Source: Borrelia coriaceae (lineage in GTDB: Bacteria > Spirochaetota > Spirochaetia > Borreliales > Borreliaceae). From it: a stretch of 20,414 bases of DNA. Under the pieces are notes generated by a model. The model did no database searches. It saw nothing but the letters and a program-made list of their open reading frames with translations, and was not told where the DNA came from. The stretch spans positions 1 to 20,414 of the forward strand of contig NZ_CP075084.1 in assembly GCF_023035295.1 (NCBI RefSeq). The letters run 5' to 3'. Made by a program: the position numbers and the translations under genes. This document shows, piece by piece, positions 17,300-20,414 of the stretch. How positions within the stretch are numbered: the stretch's first letter is position 1; the number at the start of each line of letters is the position of its first letter.

Positions 17300-17338
17300 A
17301 TGAAAAAAACAGAATTAAAAAAATCACCTCGACTTTAA
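17300..17338 (+). CDS. 12-codon leader ORF upstream of rep (candidate)
   Basis: ATG at 17300 is preceded by AAAGGA (17285-17290) at 9 bases and encodes MKKTELKKSPRL before TAA. It ends 15 bases before the first of two overlapping dyads and 104 bases before the rep start. The rep gene itself has no Shine-Dalgarno. A leader peptide controlling rep is possible, but so is chance in AT-rich DNA. Confidence 0.3.
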   Translation: MKKTELKKSPRL

Positions 17339-17352
17339 AGCTAGTCAAGAGT

Positions 17353-17426
17353 GAATTTTTTATATATAATAAAATATATAAAATTCCAAAGATTCACAAA
17401 TAGAGTGAAAATCCAAACTTTGGAAT
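17353..17426. promoter_or_regulatory. overlapping dyads just upstream of rep
   Basis: GAATTTT (17353-17359) pairs with AAAATTC (17380-17386), with TATATA arms inside. ATTCCAAAG (17383-17391) pairs with CTTTGGAAT (17418-17426), which ends 16 bases before the rep ATG. The two share bases 17383-17386, so in RNA the ends of the stems exclude one another. GTGAAT/ATTCAC at 17351 and 17392 forms an outer pair of the first. Possible roles are an operator for Rep autoregulation or an RNA switch. Confidence 0.5.
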
Positions 17427-17442
17427 AAAAAACTTTAATCCT

Positions 17443-18996
17443 ATGAATAGTGTAACAAAAGACAAAAAAAATTTCAATTCAAATAATACCAAAGACCAAA
17501 TAAAGTCAATACTAAAATCACTTGTAGCATTAAATAAAGATAAAACATCTGCTGATACTAAATTTATCCGTGTATCACAAGTTAGATATCAAATAAACAG
17601 AATGTTAAGACGCAAGCTGCGCTTGTATAAAATATACTGGATAATAGCAATTAAAAATGCAAAATACAAGAAGTCGTGTGGAGTAGAAGAATATTCAGCA
17701 CGTGATATCTATAATATAGTAATCAAGCTGCTGAGAAATGATGGACAAAAGACAGTATGTAAACGAACAATTGAAAGAGATATAAAACTCTTAAATGAAA
17801 TGGGACTTTTAGAATCTAAAATCATAAGATTTGGTGAAAATAAGGGAAGCATGTCTTTTTATAAACAAAATATGCAGTTAGCACATTTACATAAAGACAT
17901 AATCTTTAAATACCTTTTACATTTACTAAAAGAGAATTTAAGTGATAAAAAAATTGTTGGTAATTTTGATGACTCATTAGAAGAAAGCAATTTTAATTAC
18001 ACAAATCTAAAAAAATTTGGAATCCTATCTGAAATAGATGAAATGAATAATGAAAGTGTAATGTCGCATCGTGTCGACCCTCATGCTTTTAATAATAAAG
18101 CTAATATAAGCAATAATAAGAATTCTAAAGAATTGCTTCTTAAGCATACTAATTCAAGTAAACTAAAAAAAGAAGAGTGTAGATTTAAAAGGAATGATGT
18201 AGAGACAAGGCTAATTTGTGAACATAAAATCAGTAAAAATTATCTAAACCAAATAAAAGAATACAGTAACAACGATGCAACGTACATCAATGCCTTAATC
18301 AATCTAGAGACAGCAATAGATGAGTACCAAAGTGAATATTACATAGAAGATATTTTAGAACATTTCTTAAAACAGTTTGGTAATAGGTACAAGTATAAGA
18401 TTTGGATGATGATGAAGCGTAGTGATGGAGTTATTAGCGATTATGCTCTTATTTGGGAAGGAAGGTTTAGGGATTGGTATCCCAATAAGTACAAGAGTAA
18501 TTGTGCGGTTAAAGAGACTTATGGAGAGAATTTACGAATAGGAATTAAAAAAGCATCTGTTGTTAAGGAGAAAAAGGCTAAAGAGCAGTTAAATGTAGAA
18601 GAATTAAAAGAAAAAGAGATAGAAAAAGCAAAAGAAAGAGAAGAGGAAAGAAAACGAGAAGCTGATAGGCTGCAAAAATATTTAACTGGGTTATTTGAAA
18701 GAGAAGCAAAAGAAAGAGAAGAGCGACTTAGAAAGGCAAGAGAAGAAGAATTGAATTTAAAAAAGAAAGCTAGAGAAAGCATGCTTGTTACTTTGGAAAA
18801 GAGTAAGGAAAGGTGTGTTGGGTTGGATATATCAAATAATAATGGTATGGATAAGATGATAGATGCTATTTCAAATGAGGATTCTATGGTTAAATTTGCA
18901 ATTAGAGATGAATTTGGTGGGTTTAAAACTACTAAGGGGATGAGTATGCTGAATTTGGGAATAATGATTAAAGATGTAGGTCAAAATGAGATTTAA
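17443..18996 (+). CDS. plasmid replication protein, PF57/62 (Borrelia ORF-A) family
   Basis: This 517-residue protein matches the Borrelia PF57/62 family, often annotated 'plasmid maintenance protein'. A family member is enough for autonomous replication of several Borrelia plasmids. Residues 60-125 hold the typical YWIIAIKNAKYKKSCG region and a winged-helix-like segment (SARDIYNIVIKLLRNDG, CKRTIERDIKLLNEMGLLES). Residues about 285-350 carry the second conserved part (YIEDILEHFLKQFGNRYKYK, then ALIWEGRFRDWYPNKYKSN). From about 372 to 447 there is a long, highly charged Lys/Glu/Arg coiled coil. The ATG at 17443 is the first in frame after a TAG at 17401, and has no Shine-Dalgarno. The stop overlaps the start of a PF50-like remnant, as in the usual PF57-PF50 gene order. 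It is the only intact replication or partition gene seen. Confidence 0.88.
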   Translation: MNSVTKDKKNFNSNNTKDQIKSILKSLVALNKDKTSADTKFIRVSQVRYQINRMLRRKLRLYKIYWIIAIKNAKYKKSCGVEEYSARDIYNIVIKLLRNDGQKTVCKRTIERDIKLLNEMGLLESKIIRFGENKGSMSFYKQNMQLAHLHKDIIFKYLLHLLKENLSDKKIVGNFDDSLEESNFNYTNLKKFGILSEIDEMNNESVMSHRVDPHAFNNKANISNNKNSKELLLKHTNSSKLKKEECRFKRNDVETRLICEHKISKNYLNQIKEYSNNDATYINALINLETAIDEYQSEYYIEDILEHFLKQFGNRYKYKIWMMMKRSDGVISDYALIWEGRFRDWYPNKYKSNCAVKETYGENLRIGIKKASVVKEKKAKEQLNVEELKEKEIEKAKEREEERKREADRLQKYLTGLFEREAKEREERLRKAREEELNLKKKARESMLVTLEKSKERCVGLDISNNNGMDKMIDAISNEDSMVKFAIRDEFGGFKTTKGMSMLNLGIMIKDVGQNEI

Positions 18997-19318
18997 TTTC
19001 AAATATTTAGCAAGAGGGTCGGGGGTATAAAAAGGCACAAATTTTGGGCTCCTTATATGAGTCGTGAAGCGCAATATAAGAGGATAGATGATAGAATAAT
19101 AATGAACTTTCCAATATTTAATCTTACAGATATTGACTATGAATATGTATGTATATCTTAAATATTGGGCAGAAAAAAATATATAGCTGGTTTTGAGAAT
19201 TACAATTAATAGAGTTGTTGATAATTATGAATGTGAAACAATCCAAGATGTTTTGATGAGTAATATTTTGGATAGGATTTTTGAGTATTATAATAAAATA
19301 TTTCTTGTTAATCTGTGA
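18986..19318 (+). pseudogene. PF50-like plasmid maintenance gene, decayed
   Basis: ATG at 18986 overlaps the rep stop by 11 bases and reads MRFNFKYLARGSG before failing at the five-G run (19020-19024). Following the frames by hand gives GIKRHKFWAPYMSREAQYKR, IDDRIIMNFPIFNLTDIDYE, then YLKYWAEKN, IAGF, RITINRVVDNYECETIQDVL and ILDRIFEYYNKIFLVNL to TGA at 19318. At least four shifts are needed. Position and content fit PF50, the gene that normally follows PF57 in Borrelia replication clusters and contributes to plasmid maintenance. The assignment rests on synteny and recalled sequence. No PF32 (ParA) or PF49 gene follows. Confidence 0.7.
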
Positions 19319-19458
19319 ATTAAGGCTGTTGATAATTAAAGTTTGGAGTGGTGGCATTGAATCCTTAGAGGTGTGTTAGGATATAAGAAGGGAATATTTT
19401 TTGGGAGGTTGTAAGGCAAGATAACAATTACATAGAGTTAATACTATTATATAATTTA

Positions 19459-19486
19459 TGTGAATTGTATATTCTGTACATTCACA
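19459..19486 (-). terminator. hairpin downstream of bdr
   Basis: TGTGAAT (19459-19465) pairs with ATTCACA (19480-19486), with three further pairs across a one-base bulge. It lies 18 bases past the bdr stop on the minus strand. The following T run is weak. Confidence 0.4.
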
Positions 19487-19503
19487 AAATGAGTAGTGCA
19501 CAT

Positions 19504-20064
19504 TTACTTAATCAAAAAAGAGTAAATAATTCCAATTAAAGTTAAAAAAATACCTGTACATAGGCCAATTAAGGTTCCAAGCATCCAATTGTGTAATTTT
19601 AGTGTACTTTTAAGTTCCATTTTGTTTTTATCAATTTTATTATCAAGTTCATTAAATTTAGTATCAATTTTTACATTGAGATTGTTTTCTACGATATTAA
19701 TTTTATTGTTTAAGTTATTTTCAACAGTATCAATTTTATTATCAAGCTCGTTAAATTTGTTATCAATTTTATTATCAAGCTCGTTAAATTTGTTATCAAT
19801 TTTATTGTCAAGTTCAGTTTTGACAGCTTTAATTTCGGACTGTAAACTTGCTTCTATCTTTTGAATTTCGGATTGTAGTAGTGCCTCAACTTTTTCAAGT
19901 TTAAGGTTAAAATTAGTTTCTAGATATTCAAGGTCTTTATGAGTAAGTTCATTACGATAATACCTATAAGATAAATCGTCGGCTATATCTCTGTTAATTC
20001 CGGCTTTAATAAGTTCATTTAAGACCATTTGTCTTGTAATTCCTATTGTTTGGGGAAGTCCCAT
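19504..20064 (-). CDS. bdr: Bdr-family repeat membrane protein
   Basis: This intact 186-residue Bdr protein has AAGGAG (20071-20076) 6 bases before its ATG. Residues 1-50 are the conserved head (GITRQMVLNELIKAGINRD, IADDLSYRYYRNELTHKDLE). Residues about 55-150 are a repeat-rich coiled coil with tandem copies of the 11-residue DNKIDNKFNEL unit and related VENNLN units. A membrane helix lies at about 161-183 (MLGTLIGLCTGIFLTLIGII). Bdr proteins are multi-copy, size-variable, membrane-associated Borrelia proteins of unsettled function, encoded on many plasmids. This copy points inward from the right telomere. A truncated relative lies near the left end at 1464-1775. Confidence 0.93.
   Translation of the reverse strand: MGLPQTIGITRQMVLNELIKAGINRDIADDLSYRYYRNELTHKDLEYLETNFNLKLEKVEALLQSEIQKIEASLQSEIKAVKTELDNKIDNKFNELDNKIDNKFNELDNKIDTVENNLNNKINIVENNLNVKIDTKFNELDNKIDKNKMELKSTLKLHNWMLGTLIGLCTGIFLTLIGIIYSFLIK
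19741..19806. repeat. 33-bp perfect tandem repeat in bdr
   Basis: Two identical 33-bp units (19741-19773 and 19774-19806) are followed by a diverging third. Each encodes 11 residues (unit DNKIDNKFNEL), so copy-number change keeps the frame. This is the usual source of Bdr size variation. Confidence 0.9.
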
Positions 20065-20202
20065 AATAATCTCCTTAATATATTATACAGTATTTCAAGA
20101 GATGATTGAATGAGTTTTTTGTACTATTTGATATTAAGAAGTAATTTTGTTAGGATTTATTTTGAATTAGTCAGAGGTAGATCTATTTATAGAAAAAAAT
20201 AT

Positions 20203-20382
20203 CAACTTTGGTATATTTTAAGTGCAACTATTGTATATTTTTGAGGCAACTATGTTCATTTTAGGTGCAACTCGTAAAAATAAAAAATGTTAATAGACAA
20301 CTTTGTTCATTTTCATGGCAACTATGTATAAAAATGAGGTAACTATGTTTTTATTTGAGGAAACTTTGTTCATTATTATTGG
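20203..20382. repeat. subtelomeric 21-bp degenerate repeat array
   Basis: Eight units begin near 20203, 20225, 20247, 20268, 20298, 20319, 20340 and 20361. The consensus is approximately CAACTATGTTCATTTTAGGT. The last four, and the third, have a period of exactly 21 bp; the fourth is stretched to 30 bp. The array ends 12 bases before the telomere box 3 motif. It lies upstream of bdr and has no ORF that I would believe. Confidence 0.85.
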
Positions 20383-20389
20383 CCAAACA

Positions 20390-20414
20390 CTTCTATACTA
20401 AAAACAAATTATAT
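20390..20414. other. right hairpin telomere motif (putative)
   Basis: Read inward from the end on the minus strand, TATAAT occupies positions 2-7 (20413-20408) and TTAGTATA positions 14-21 (20401-20394). This is the box 1/box 3 layout of Borrelia hairpin telomeres that ResT recognises. The following GAAGTGTTTGG also resembles remembered Borrelia subtelomeric sequence. Confidence 0.8.

Larger units (their letters stand above)
16746..17442. other. divergent intergenic region, candidate origin or control region
   Basis: This is about 700 bp without a substantial gene, between the divergent membrane-protein and replication genes. It holds a 14-bp direct repeat (TTGTGATGAAATTA at 16797-16810 and 16835-16848), a tiny ORF (17300-17338) and overlapping dyads at 17353-17426. 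In Borrelia plasmids the replication origin usually lies close to the PF57/62 rep gene, so the origin is plausibly here. No iteron array is evident. Confidence 0.45.

Noticed and set aside
18519..19357. Minus-strand frames at 18519-18782, 18871-19074 and 19124-19357
   Set aside because: The first two are opposite the charged coil and end of the rep gene. The third is opposite the PF50 remnant. None has a ribosome site.
19589..19864. Plus-strand frame rich in Leu/Ser opposite bdr
   Set aside because: It is the mirror of the DNKID/NNLN repeat codons.
20203..20382. The 21-bp array as a CRISPR array or as coding heptads
   Set aside because: Units are contiguous and degenerate, without unique spacers, so it is not CRISPR. 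One minus-strand frame through several units stays open for a short distance, but it lacks a start signal and stops within the array.

Overview
The window reads as a relapsing-fever-group Borrelia linear plasmid, probably complete from telomere to telomere. The evidence is AT-rich DNA, a tandem block of variable major lipoprotein genes (Vlp and Vsp) sharing one leader and signal peptide, two Bdr-family genes, a Borrelia PF57/62-type plasmid replication gene, and telomere-like motifs (TTAGTATA about 14 bases in from the tip, preceded by a TATAAT-like box) at both window ends. The species cannot be fixed from sequence reading alone.

Layout. Left subtelomere (1-1260): a decayed, divergent Vlp-like lipoprotein gene pointing away from the telomere, followed by a clear terminator. 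1464-4400: a 5'-damaged bdr, a lipoprotein resembling the PFam54/CspA family, and a coiled-coil lipoprotein gene broken by one base in an A-tract, each with a hairpin downstream and long perfect inverted repeats in the gaps. 4811-15196: the antigen archive, all on the minus strand, consisting of one short vlp 5' fragment, seven intact vlp genes, one intact vsp and one vlp pseudogene. Intact members are separated by about 120-220 bp containing a terminator hairpin and a conserved leader. Vlp bodies fall into two visible groups: four 'GGVL(G/A)FN' types in the middle (6293-10983) and three 'DSLGI/DTLGI' types at 5120, 11103 and 13166. Two neighbouring vlp genes are a very recent 1234-bp tandem duplication.

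15471-16733: a multi-pass membrane protein with a coiled coil and a C-terminal winged-helix-like domain, which I cannot assign to a named family. 16746-17442: a 700-bp divergent intergenic region with direct repeats, a tiny leader ORF and two overlapping dyads, possibly the replication control region or origin. 17443-18996: the PF57/62-type replication protein, overlapped at its stop by a decayed PF50-like gene. No parA-like (PF32) or PF49 gene is visible. 19504-20064: an intact bdr with internal 33-bp repeats. 20203-20382: an array of about 21-bp degenerate repeats directly beside the right telomere.

How it fits together. Relapsing-fever Borrelia change their coat by copying silent vlp/vsp cassettes into a single expression site. 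The uniform orientation, identical leaders, lack of recognisable promoters and per-gene terminators all suggest that this plasmid is a silent archive rather than the expression site. The accessory lipoproteins probably face the host, and replication seems to depend on one intact rep gene.
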